64,000 nt of DNA from Pseudolactococcus piscium (GTDB lineage: Bacteria > Bacillota > Bacilli > Lactobacillales > Streptococcaceae): assembly GCF_002441695.1 (NCBI RefSeq), contig NZ_JXJW01000014.1, positions 1 to 64,000 on the forward strand. Reading direction: 5' to 3'. The position numbers and the translations under genes were made by a program. A model generated the notes under the pieces. It was not told the origin of the DNA. It searched no databases and saw only the letters and a list, made by a program, of their open reading frames with translations. Of this stretch, positions 43,499 to 51,329 are shown piece by piece. The number at the start of each line of letters is the position of its first letter. Positions within the stretch are counted from its first letter, which is position 1.

Positions 43499-43927
43499 TC
43501 ACTTAACAACCATCACATTACACGGTGCATGATTCACAACGTATTGTGTTGTTGACCCAATGAATAATTTATCAATGACACCTGTACCAGTCGCACCAAT
43601 GACAATCAGATCAATCTCATTGTCTTTAGCATACTGTACAATTTTTCGTTTTGCATTGCCATCGTAGAGGTCTTTATCGATTAAGTCAACCTCTCCGTTT
43701 ACCAACTCAGTTACTTTACTGAGGATATCGCTGGCCATTTTATCCAGTGCTGTCGTCCCAGTGACAGACATATCCAAGGTATCATAGTAACGATTAGTTT
43801 CTTTAACGGTTAAGACCCATAACTTACCATCATTTCTTTTGGTAATTTCAATCGCTTCTCGAACTGCATTATAAGCTTGTTCTGATCCATCGACTGCAAC
43901 CAGAATATTTTTGTATTGATCTTTCAT
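43499..43927 (-). CDS. Universal stress protein, UspA family
   Basis: 142 aa. ILVAVDGSEQAYNAVREAIEI at the start and the ATP-binding IDLIVIGATGTGVIDKLFIGSTTQYVVNHAPCNVMVVK at the end, with the G-x2-G-x9-GS pattern complete. Probably a nucleotide-binding cytoplasmic stress protein. A clear ribosome site (AGGTG) precedes the ATG. Confidence 0.92.
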   Translation of the reverse strand: MKDQYKNILVAVDGSEQAYNAVREAIEITKRNDGKLWVLTVKETNRYYDTLDMSVTGTTALDKMASDILSKVTELVNGEVDLIDKDLYDGNAKRKIVQYAKDNEIDLIVIGATGTGVIDKLFIGSTTQYVVNHAPCNVMVVK

Positions 43928-44224
43928 AATGACACCTCACCTTCTAATTCTATTATAAAACTATGTGGATAAAAAAGACACTGATAACTAATGAATCGCC
44001 AAATTTTAGTGATGTTGCTACGCTTTCCTTATTTATCGTATCTGAGCTAAACAAGTTATGCGATACTGACTAAGTTTTTGCTTGCCTATTGACACTTTCA
44101 CATATTTTTACATCAGTCTTTTCCCTTCAAATCCAGTTGATCCCTTTTTTGATAACTTATGCTATACTACAAATAAGTATGATTTTCTTTAATTTTTCAA
44201 ATATTTTATTTTAGGAGGTCAATA
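43928..44224. other. Intergenic region with a promoter for the GDPD gene
   Basis: About 300 bases. TGC-TATACT lies near 44161-44169 as extended -10 on the plus strand, and TTTAGGAGGT stands before the ATG at 44225. Nothing else recognised. Confidence 0.45.
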
Positions 44225-45886
44225 ATGCATAATCGAAAACTAACCCACATAACGTGGTTCATGGTTCTGATCTTTATATTTAATTATCTTGCTGCAAGCT
44301 GTCTTCATTATTTCTTATCCTATGCGCCACAAGCCTACCAAATCAATACATCAAGCTTCAAGCACTTAGTGGATGATTTGCTGGCTGACGCACCTATTTA
44401 TGCCGTCACGATCACGACATACTTCCTTATTTTTGGCTTATTTGTCAGCCTACTTATTTTAACTGAATTATCAATACATCATCAACTCTGCTGGCACAAA
44501 TTTTTAAGCGCAGTAAAACGACCTAAATTATATGGGTTTGTACTTGTTTTGATTATCATCTTACTACCACTTAATGAACTGGGTCTAAAAATACCAGTTG
44601 CCAACTATATGACCATTCCGCAAACATTCATGTCAATGATTGCTAACCCGTTTATCTTAACTGGCCTATCACTCCTATATATACTGATACTCTTTCTCGC
44701 CCTACGATTAAAACATATACCTTACTATCTGATTATAGATGGTATTAAACAGGAAAGTTTAATCAAGAAAAGTTGGCAAGCAACTCAAAAATCAGCTTGG
44801 CATAACTTTAGGCAACTCGGCTTTATTTTTGTCAAGATTGTATTTGCTTTTGCTATCCTTTCCGGCATACAATTTTTCATAGATATAGCGAATCATAGAA
44901 ACTGGAGTGTCTTCACTGCCAATCTATTTACCTCACTGCTAGCAGGGGTACTCTATTTTTATACGGCTACCATCCTATACCTATTTCTCTCGAATCCAGA
45001 TCAAAAAAGACAGGTACTACCACATCAGAAATATGTGCATATCAGAGCTGTTCTATTTTTTGTCATCATTGGCTTTTCTACTATTTTTTTATCAGGAAAA
45101 CAATTAAAAGTAGCTCATCAAAATTATCTTGTCATTGCACATATGGGCATCACTTCCAAGTCAGATATCCCTAATACGATTAAGAATTTGAAAAAAGTAC
45201 ACGCGACGCATCCAGACTATGTAGAAATAGACATTCAAAAAACAAAAGACGGTCAGTATGTTTTAAGTCACGACCCTGCTATAAAAAATCAAGAGGATAA
45301 GTCATATCAAATTAGTGACTATAGCTGGGATCAATTAAAAGATATCACATTTTTACACGAGAATCAAAAAACAACATTATCAAATTTTAAGGATTATTTG
45401 ATTCTTGCAAATGAGCTAAAACAAAAATTACTCGTCGAAGTAAAATTTAGTCAAACAGTTAGTAACCAGGAATTAAAAGCCTTTTCAGAAGACTTCGGCC
45501 AACTACTAGCTGAAAATAAAGCACAATTACAGTCCTTAAACCAAAACTCACTCATTAGAATTGATCAATTTTTGGATAATGATCTAGGTCTACTATCCCC
45601 TATTCAAAATGGAGTCAATCAATCAAAATTGAGTCAATTTTACGCCATTGAATCCTCTAGTTTAACTCAAAAAACGATTACGCAAGCGACTAGCGTCAAC
45701 AAAACGATTTACGCATGGACGATTAACTCTCATAAAGAGATCCAAACAACTTATGCTGTAGGTGTGATAGGATTTATTACCGATTATCCTGCTAAAACAC
45801 GACAATATTTGGAAAAAATATCAGATCGACCACACTATGCATTAGTTCCCACTGGTACACTACTACTAAAACGCTCTGATTTCTAG
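44225..45886 (+). CDS. Membrane-bound glycerophosphodiester phosphodiesterase family protein
   Basis: 553 aa: six or seven N-terminal helices (to about residue 300) followed by a GDPD domain facing outward. Catalytic pieces VEIDIQKTKDGQYVLSHD and LLVEVKFSQ keep the metal ligands and second His. The usual HRG is HMG (VIAHMGI) and the usual PENT is IPNT, so the phosphate-binding Arg and a conserved Glu are replaced. The end ATSVNKTIYAWTINSHKEIQ is typical. Relatives hydrolyse glycerophosphodiesters from lipids or teichoic acid; activity here may be altered. Confidence 0.85.
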   Translation: MHNRKLTHITWFMVLIFIFNYLAASCLHYFLSYAPQAYQINTSSFKHLVDDLLADAPIYAVTITTYFLIFGLFVSLLILTELSIHHQLCWHKFLSAVKRPKLYGFVLVLIIILLPLNELGLKIPVANYMTIPQTFMSMIANPFILTGLSLLYILILFLALRLKHIPYYLIIDGIKQESLIKKSWQATQKSAWHNFRQLGFIFVKIVFAFAILSGIQFFIDIANHRNWSVFTANLFTSLLAGVLYFYTATILYLFLSNPDQKRQVLPHQKYVHIRAVLFFVIIGFSTIFLSGKQLKVAHQNYLVIAHMGITSKSDIPNTIKNLKKVHATHPDYVEIDIQKTKDGQYVLSHDPAIKNQEDKSYQISDYSWDQLKDITFLHENQKTTLSNFKDYLILANELKQKLLVEVKFSQTVSNQELKAFSEDFGQLLAENKAQLQSLNQNSLIRIDQFLDNDLGLLSPIQNGVNQSKLSQFYAIESSSLTQKTITQATSVNKTIYAWTINSHKEIQTTYAVGVIGFITDYPAKTRQYLEKISDRPHYALVPTGTLLLKRSDF

Positions 45887-46016
45887 AGTGTTCATATTAT
45901 GATTAGCTTTATCAGTTTAGTCGTATGCTATCATACTTATAGAAATAAAAAAAGTAGATGACAATTAGACCTAAACCTTCTTGCACACCTACCTATTTTA
46001 AATTTTTTGATGACAG

Positions 46017-46744
46017 TTATTCATAGCTATAGTAAGTAATCGGTCTACTCGTTTCTTCCCACTTTTGTAACTTTTTCGTTTCGGTTAAATAGCCAGGCAA
46101 CAAGGCTATCCCTTGTCCAGCTTCAATACAAGTGATGATGTTTTCAAAAGAGTCAAGTTCAATCACGACCTTATCCTTAGCGAATTCAGCAAGTGTCTGT
46201 TGTCTAAAGGGGCAAGTCTCATCACGATTCACGAAGAAATAAGCACATTGTACATCATCAATCAATGGTGATGCTAAATAATACGCATCGATTGTTTTTC
46301 TAGTTTCCGCCATATCTGACACATGCTTTAACTTTAAAAAACTGACGATCCTATCAAAGCTATTTTTAAGTGATGCTGATGCGATATCTCTTGTTTTTTT
46401 GATGGTGATGGTGTCTTTAGCGATATCAATGGTTTGTAAATTGTTGATATCATCATTTAGGAGTAACTCGGATATCAGTATTATTTTCGTATCAGAGTGA
46501 AATGTCTGTTTTATAGTCGCTAAGTTTTGAATCGCTTCTTTTGCAAATAGATAAAACTTATCCCCATTTTTAGTCGGTGTTAAGCCATTATACCTCTGAT
46601 AAAAAGTCTTGTAGCCATATCAAGCTCTAATTTCTTCAAACGTGCAGTCAGATTTGACTGAGCATAGCCTAAATGTATCGCACTTTGATTTAAGGATCCT
46701 GTCTCATAAATATCGACAAATATAGCTAAGTCATTAAAATTCAT
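46017..46744 (-). pseudogene. LysR-family regulator, frameshifted
   Basis: The N-terminal part reads MNFNDLAIFVDIYETGSLNQ and SNLTARLKKLELDMATRLFIR, a standard LysR winged helix, then stops after a one-base deletion near 46598. The second frame continues YNGLTPTKNGDKFYLFAKEAI and runs without stops through the effector domain to VIELDSFENIITCIEAGQGIALLPGYL. The full product would be about 242 aa, short for LysR. Its start codon has no clear ribosome site. It is divergent from a DUF4865 gene, a typical partner of such regulators. Confidence 0.8.
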
Positions 46745-46855
46745 ATCTGCTCATTTCACCTATCACTTTTTGTTATAAGTATATCATTTTCTGGTATTAT
46801 GCAACACCCTCCTATTCTTTTATAATTAAGCTATCAAAGAAAAAGGAGTACTACC

Positions 46856-47374
46856 ATGCAAGCAATGCGATATGATATTAGTTTACCTACTGATTATGAT
46901 ATGACAATCATCAGGGATCGGGTGAAAAATACAGGACACTTGATGTCTGGATTTCAAGATTTGTACGTCAAAATTTTCATGATTTCTGAAAAAAGTCAAG
47001 GTGCGCTTTCTAATAGCTACAGTCCACTTTATGTCTGGAAAAATACAGATGGCATGTCGAAATTCATCTTCGATGGTTATTTTGACAATATTTTAACGTC
47101 ATTTGGTTGGCAACATATCGAAATTGGAATCACAACGACAGTCACTTTGGCAGATGACTTTATGTCAAGCCACTATGTTACTGAAGAAGTACAAGATATT
47201 CAAGAAACTAACGCGCTAAAGCAGGTTGACTGCCAAGACAAGCTAAGTGATGGGGAAACTGGAAAACTCGTGATCTATAATCCAGATAAATGGAAAAAAG
47301 TGATTTATCGGTTTTATAAGGAGAAACCTCAAACACAATATCGCTGTTTTGAAATCCTCTATATAGCCAGATAA
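46856..47374 (+). CDS. DUF4865-family protein
   Basis: 172 aa. MRYDISLPTDYDMTIIRDRVKNTGHLMSGFQDLYVKIFMI and SPLYVWKNTDGMSKFIFDGYFDNIL fit the DUF4865 family, ferredoxin-like proteins often encoded beside LysR regulators. The C-terminus is a little shorter than usual. AAAAGGAG precedes the ATG. With its LysR partner broken, its regulation is probably altered. Confidence 0.8.
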   Translation: MQAMRYDISLPTDYDMTIIRDRVKNTGHLMSGFQDLYVKIFMISEKSQGALSNSYSPLYVWKNTDGMSKFIFDGYFDNILTSFGWQHIEIGITTTVTLADDFMSSHYVTEEVQDIQETNALKQVDCQDKLSDGETGKLVIYNPDKWKKVIYRFYKEKPQTQYRCFEILYIAR

Positions 47375-47732
47375 TATGGCCTCCTCTCTTAATTAACTCA
47401 TACAATAGAAAACAGTTTTCTAATTTCCATCGTCTACTATGACGAAAGATACTGGAAGCAAAAATAGAATCATATTAAAATACAGTATCTGTAGCTAGCT
47501 ATCATTTACCTACAAATTTCATCCAAATACTTGAATTAGCGTATATTATTAAGCGCTTTTTTGTTATAATAATTTTAACATTATTTTTAATAAGTCTGTT
47601 ATTAAGGCTTTTTAGAGAACTCATCAATAACATAATCGATGAAAAAATAAAGGTATAACGACTACTGTAATACTAAATTATCCCATTTCGTGCAAATTTG
47701 ATCCACGTTAAACCCAATTAGGAGGCTATATT
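47375..47732. other. Intergenic region with promoter and shared upstream element
   Basis: About 360 bases without a gene. A TGTTATAAT extended -10 lies at 47563-47571, predicting a leader of about 150 bases. Its 3' end carries the 24-bp element (47689-47712) also found before the lipoprotein gene. Confidence 0.5.
47689..47712 (+). promoter_or_regulatory. Shared 24-bp upstream element, copy 1
   Basis: Begins CGTGCAAATTTGATCCACG; 23 of 24 bases equal copy 2 at 48656-48679. It lies 20 bases before the start codon, so it is inside the leader RNA. CGTG and CACG ends form a short dyad. Confidence 0.6.
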
Positions 47733-48308
47733 ATGAGTTTAAATGATGGCATAGAAACACCTGGAAAATCCAAAAAAACATCACTAAGAATCATCATTTT
47801 CTTAATAAGTGTCGTACTTATGATATGTGGTGCAATAACTAGTCTCGTAACTTACAGACCAAAATCCATTTCTACTTCACTAAATGCTAAGGTGGAAAAA
47901 AAGACTGGAAAAGTTGGGCAAGACATTATCATTAATGATGTCTACTATAAGGTAAATTCAGTTACTTACAATCCTGGTACAAAATATGCAATACCTAGAG
48001 CGGGCAATCAATTCGTCATTGTAAATATCACGGTGACGAATAAAGGGAAAAAGACGATTGACTATAATCTATTTGATTTCAAACTAGATGATAAAGGTAA
48101 TCAAACAGCATTAACTGAATCGATCATTGGTGATGATGGCAAAAATATCGTGAATGATCGATTTCCAAGTGGCAGCCTTGCCCAAGGCGGTAGCGTAACA
48201 GGTACAATGGTAGGACAGGCAAAAATAGCAGATAAAGATAGCTATAACTTACTCTATCAATCAAATAGGCTGGCTAATAAAAAACAAATTACATTTAATT
48301 TAAACTAA
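47733..48308 (+). CDS. Membrane-anchored DUF4352-type surface protein
   Basis: 191 aa. A cytoplasmic basic start, one helix (IIIFLISVVLMICGAITSLVTY) and an outside Ig-like domain: KVGQDIIINDVYYKVNSVTYN, GNQFVIVNITVTNKGKKTIDY, then FPSGSLAQGGSVTGTMVGQA. This matches DUF4352/TRF2-like accessory domains of Gram-positive surface proteins. AGGAGG ribosome site. No lipobox. Function not known. Confidence 0.75.
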   Translation: MSLNDGIETPGKSKKTSLRIIIFLISVVLMICGAITSLVTYRPKSISTSLNAKVEKKTGKVGQDIIINDVYYKVNSVTYNPGTKYAIPRAGNQFVIVNITVTNKGKKTIDYNLFDFKLDDKGNQTALTESIIGDDGKNIVNDRFPSGSLAQGGSVTGTMVGQAKIADKDSYNLLYQSNRLANKKQITFNLN

Positions 48309-48346
48309 ATGTAAAATAGTACTGATACGTTTATCGCGCATCTTAA

Positions 48347-48400
48347 GCAGGACAAATACAGAGATTATTTATCTGTGTGTTTGTACTGCTTTTCGTTTTA
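48347..48400 (+). terminator. Terminator of the DUF4352 gene
   Basis: GCAGGACAAATACAGA and TCTGTGTGTTTGT-ACTGC arms with small mismatches, followed by TTTTCGTTTT. Confidence 0.65.
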
Positions 48401-48655
48401 AATCAGATGCATCTGTATCCATGAAAAGCGGTTGCTTCTTTTCCAATGTCAAATTTTGATATGTAACCTCCTAACATAAATAGTTTTTTACTATAAGTAA
48501 AGAAAACTATATAATTGCTTGATAAAAACTACTATAATTAGTACAATGAAGGCATCTGCAGACAACCTATAAAACACCTTACTAACTTTGCTTGGAGGCT
48601 ATTCATTCATTACTAGTTTAGGTTTTCTTTTAAATTCTTATATAGATAAACATAG
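48401..48655. other. Intergenic region upstream of the lipoprotein gene
   Basis: AT-rich. ACTATAATTAG near 48530-48540 offers a -10. CTTGGAGGCTATTCATTC at about 48590-48607 resembles the ribosome-site region of the preceding gene (GGAGGCTAT), a hint that the two upstream regions are duplicates. Confidence 0.35.
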
Positions 48656-48679
48656 CGTGCAAACTTGATCCACGTTAAA
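48656..48679 (+). promoter_or_regulatory. Shared 24-bp upstream element, copy 2
   Basis: Begins CGTGCAAACTTGATCCACG, one base different from copy 1 and at nearly the same distance (18 bases) from its start codon. Confidence 0.6.
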
Positions 48680-48697
48680 AGCTACTAGGAGAGAATT

Positions 48698-49279
48698 ATG
48701 AAAAAGGCGATTATTTTAGGGTTATTATTATGTTCAACCTTACTCGTAGGCTGTTCGAATAATAAGAAAACAACTGAAGCATCAAAAGAAAACAAAATCG
48801 AAAAAAGTACATCAAAAAATTCAGTCACAGAAAAAACGAGTTCAAAATCAGAAGTAACAAAGTCAACTGAGCAGACAGTGTCTGAGAGTGCTTCTCAGAA
48901 CCCACCCCAATCCCAATCCGCTGCAGAACCAGCAGTAACTGAGCAGGATATTAACCCTGGTGCTATTTTTAACGGTGACATTAGTTCTATAGTAGGTAAA
49001 TGGGAAGATACAAAAGGTGATTATATCATTATCAATAGCGACTATACTGTGACTCACTCATCAACACAAAGTTCTCCACACCCTTTTAAACTATATGAAG
49101 CTGACTACAACCAATTCATAGCAAATCCCGGACTTGTTGTTAGAGCCGAAGTTGGCGGGTATGCTATTATGTTATTCCCAATTGGTTATCATAATATGAT
49201 AGGTGATCAATCTAACATAGATAGACCTAGACTTACATGGGGGAACTCGCCTTCTGAAGATTATTATTATAGAAAATAA
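48698..49279 (+). CDS. Lipoprotein with DUF6287-like domain
   Basis: 193 aa. Signal peptide KKAIILGLLLCSTLLVGC with lipobox LVGC, cleaved before Cys19. A Ser/Thr/Lys/Glu-rich linker to about residue 80 spans the wall. The C-terminal domain (INPGAIFNGDISSIVGKWED, GDYIIINSDYTV, EVGGYAIMLFPIGY) resembles the DUF6287 domain of streptococcal and lactococcal surface proteins. AGGAGAG ribosome site. Role unknown; it shares an upstream element with the DUF4352 gene. Confidence 0.78.
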   Translation: MKKAIILGLLLCSTLLVGCSNNKKTTEASKENKIEKSTSKNSVTEKTSSKSEVTKSTEQTVSESASQNPPQSQSAAEPAVTEQDINPGAIFNGDISSIVGKWEDTKGDYIIINSDYTVTHSSTQSSPHPFKLYEADYNQFIANPGLVVRAEVGGYAIMLFPIGYHNMIGDQSNIDRPRLTWGNSPSEDYYYRK

Positions 49280-49427
49280 AAAACGCTACTCACTCTGACA
49301 TCTTCAGACATACCCACGTTTCTAAACTGCAGAGTTAGGTGTACCACTCCACATGATTCAGAAACGAGTATGTCATGCAAAGGAAGGCATTACCATAGAC
49401 ATTTATTTACACATCACAGAAAAATTA

Positions 49428-49474
49428 AGAAGGCTTAAAGGAATTCTAAAAGGTCCTTTAAGCCTTCTTTTTTT
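49428..49474 (+). terminator. Strong terminator after the lipoprotein gene
   Basis: Perfect 15-bp stem AGAAGGCTTAAAGGA / TCCTTTAAGCCTTCT with an 11-base loop and seven Ts. The DNA between the lipoprotein gene and this hairpin (49280-49427) shows no gene. Confidence 0.85.
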
Positions 49475-49510
49475 AATTGATAAAAAACTGCCCACTTTTC
49501 GCCCACCAAA
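49454..49510 (+). repeat. 57-bp direct repeat, copy 1
   Basis: Starts at the right arm of the terminator and ends CCCACTTTTCGCCCACCAAA. Matches 50653-50709 at about 51 of 57 bases without gaps. The two copies bracket the Nudix gene, a small ORF and an IS stub. Confidence 0.75.
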
Positions 49511-49615
49511 ATTGGCACATTGATACAACTTTATCCTGCTCATACTTTTTAAATTAAACTTATATACTTATTATAAATGTTGTAAGTATTTTATAATTGA
49601 TTTTCCAGCTATTTT

Positions 49616-50059
49616 TTAAAAATCATCTTTTTTTATTCTTTGATTGAGTTCCCAGAGTGCTGTCTTGTCCAAATCAAAATGCAATAATTCAGTAGCTTCC
49701 TCATAACTTAACCACATATATTTTACATGTTCTTTAGATAAATTTATTTTAAGATTTTCAACACAATAAGAAAAAGAATATACCGGGATTACATATTGAG
49801 GTAAATTCGCCAATTCTGGGAAATGAGCAATTATAACAGACGCCATAGATTCAAGTTTAAATAAACTTTTATAATTAGACTTTATTCCAGTTTCTTCTTC
49901 AAGTTCTCTTAAAGCTGAATCAAAAATACTTTCCTGCCCTTCTCCTCCACCAGCAACAAATTGCCAAATCTTTAAATCACTTCTCTTAAAAATGCAAAAC
50001 TTAATTTCATCATTTGTTTTAAAAAAGGGAATAACTAAAACATTATAATTTTGCCTCAT
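49616..50059 (-). CDS. Nudix hydrolase
   Basis: 147 aa. Nudix box FVAGGGEGQESIFDSALRELEEETGIKS keeps G-x5-E-x7-REx2EExGI (REL-EEETGI) with only the spacing-compatible GG start. Relatives of this type act as dihydroneopterin triphosphate or NTP pyrophosphohydrolases. The start at 50059 is taken because the Nudix fold begins here; a longer frame (to 50182) crosses a perfect 15-bp inverted repeat and reads poorly. No clear ribosome site. Lies between 57-bp repeats with an IS fragment, so probably acquired. Confidence 0.8.
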   Translation of the reverse strand: MRQNYNVLVIPFFKTNDEIKFCIFKRSDLKIWQFVAGGGEGQESIFDSALRELEEETGIKSNYKSLFKLESMASVIIAHFPELANLPQYVIPVYSFSYCVENLKINLSKEHVKYMWLSYEEATELLHFDLDKTALWELNQRIKKDDF

Positions 50060-50081
50060 AATTTTGATTACCAATCTTTTT

Positions 50082-50128
50082 AGTATACTTGAATCAGTCC
50101 AACACCATCTGATTGATTCAAGTATACT
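50082..50128. repeat. Perfect 15-bp inverted repeat at the Nudix gene 5' end
   Basis: AGTATACTTGAATCA (50082-50096) and its exact reverse complement (50114-50128) flank 17 bases. No T-run. It contains TATACT on both strands, so it may be an operator or a transposon end relic. Confidence 0.7.
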
Positions 50129-50228
50129 TTTCTGTTTATCTTTTGTCAAAAGAGAAGAGTTTATCCTGTATTGACATTGCATACTTATACGAAGATGTTC
50201 TGTCTGACTAACATTGCAGATACTTGGT

Positions 50229-50435
50229 CTACAGGGTGTTAGTGATAACTAAAAATATATAATTTGATATAAGTCTACCTGTTACTTTATATTCATAATA
50301 AACCTTATCCGCTTTATCTTCTTTCATCGCCGTGGTGTGTTCTGACAAGAAGAACCCTTGCCATTTCATCATGCTACGATCGTGATAGTTTCTGATTTCT
50401 TCAAATTGACTATAGCTTCTGTCTACTCTCGGCAT
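50229..50435 (-). CDS. Unrecognised 68-aa protein
   Basis: PRVDRSYSQFEEIRNYHDRSMMKWQGFFLSEHTTAMKED, then KVYYEYKVTGRLISNYIFL. AAGGAGAAA precedes the ATG at 50435, a convincing start. The conserved-looking KWQGFFLSEHT region suggests a real family, perhaps YolD-like, but the last 15 residues look like a run-on, so the gene may be truncated. Confidence 0.5.
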   Translation of the reverse strand: MPRVDRSYSQFEEIRNYHDRSMMKWQGFFLSEHTTAMKEDKADKVYYEYKVTGRLISNYIFLVITNTL

Positions 50436-50517
50436 GTATTTCTCCTTAAACAAAAAAGTGTTAGTATTTTAATGTGACACCCAAAATATAGACTTTCCAA
50501 AAGGAAGGTCTTTTCTA

Positions 50518-50682
50518 ATGGCAAAATATTCATTTGATTTGAAACTAAAAGCAGTTATAGACTATGAACAAGGATTAGGTATTTATCAATTTATAGCTGA
50601 TAAATACCATGTTAAGACGTCAGGTCGAATCAAAGACTGGGTTCAGATCAATTCCTTTAAGGGTTCTTTTTTTAATCGATAA
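50518..50682 (+). pseudogene. IS3-family transposase orfA, 5' stub
   Basis: AKYSFDLKLKAVIDYEQGLG and KYHVKTSGRIKDWVQ are the helix-turn-helix start of an IS3/IS150-type orfA. AAGGAAGG precedes the ATG and TGACACCC at about 50474 looks like the element's left end. After about 43 codons the sequence runs into the second 57-bp repeat, so the rest of the IS is lost. Confidence 0.75.
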
Positions 50683-50709
50683 AAACTCGCCCACTTTTCG
50701 CCCACCAAA
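50653..50709 (+). repeat. 57-bp direct repeat, copy 2
   Basis: Near-identical to 49454-49510. It contains only the right half of the terminator because the IS stub replaces the left arm. The CGCCCACTTTTCGCCCACC part, read on the minus strand, resembles integrase gene tails. Confidence 0.75.
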
Positions 50710-50756
50710 CAATATTTAGCCTAAAAACCTCCCACGATACCAAAACCAAGACATAA

Positions 50757-50784
50757 GAAAAACCCTTATAAAATAAGGGTTTAA
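50757..50784 (-). terminator. Terminator of rplS
   Basis: AAACCCTTAT/ATAAGGGTTT palindrome with a T-tail on the minus strand, just after rplS. Its core equals the 22-bp repeat at 22158 and 31209. Confidence 0.85.
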
Positions 50785-50794
50785 CACCGATATA

Positions 50795-51142
50795 TTAACG
50801 ACGGATTTCTTTGATACGCGCTGCTTTACCTTGAAGTGCACGGAGGTAATAAAGTTTAGCACGACGTACTTTACCGTAGCGGATTACTTCGATTTTTTCT
50901 ACACGTGGTGTGTGGATTGGGAAGATACGTTCAACACCAACACCGTTTGAAATTTTACGAACTGTATAAGTTTCTGAGATGCCTTGACCTTTACGGGCAA
51001 TAACAACACCTTCAAAAAGCTGGATACGTTCGCGCGTTCCTTCGACAACTTTAGCGTGAACACGCACAGAGTCACCAGGACGGAAAGCAGGGATGTCGCT
51101 GCGAAGTTGACCTTCGTTGATAGCTTCGATTAATGGATTCAT
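50795..51142 (-). CDS. rplS: Ribosomal protein bL19
   Basis: Component of the large subunit at the interface with the small subunit. 115 aa, exactly standard. [35 protein letters not shown] and [28 protein letters not shown] are diagnostic. AGAGGAGA ribosome site. A leader with the features of the Firmicutes L19 leader lies upstream. Confidence 0.98.
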   Translation of the reverse strand: MNPLIEAINEGQLRSDIPAFRPGDSVRVHAKVVEGTRERIQLFEGVVIARKGQGISETYTVRKISNGVGVERIFPIHTPRVEKIEVIRYGKVRRAKLYYLRALQGKAARIKEIRR

Positions 51143-51164
51143 TTTTTATTCTCCTCTTCTACCC

Positions 51165-51243
51165 ATCTTAAAACTTACCGTAGTATTCGTGACATAGCAC
51201 ACGTTCCAGCGGATGAGCGGTTTATATGCGTCCATTACGCACC
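51165..51243 (-). promoter_or_regulatory. Candidate L19 leader
   Basis: On the minus strand the rplS leader contains GCGTAATGGACGCATATAAA, then CCGCTGGAACGTGTGCTATG, able to fold into GCGT/ACGC and further stems. Position and motif recall the L19 protein leader family, but I cannot score it here. Confidence 0.4.
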
Positions 51244-51329
51244 TAACTATTATATCAAGAATGATACTTATTTACAAGCTAATTATTGAAAAAACACCCA
51301 AAAATGACAGCTTCGTCTCTATATTGTCA

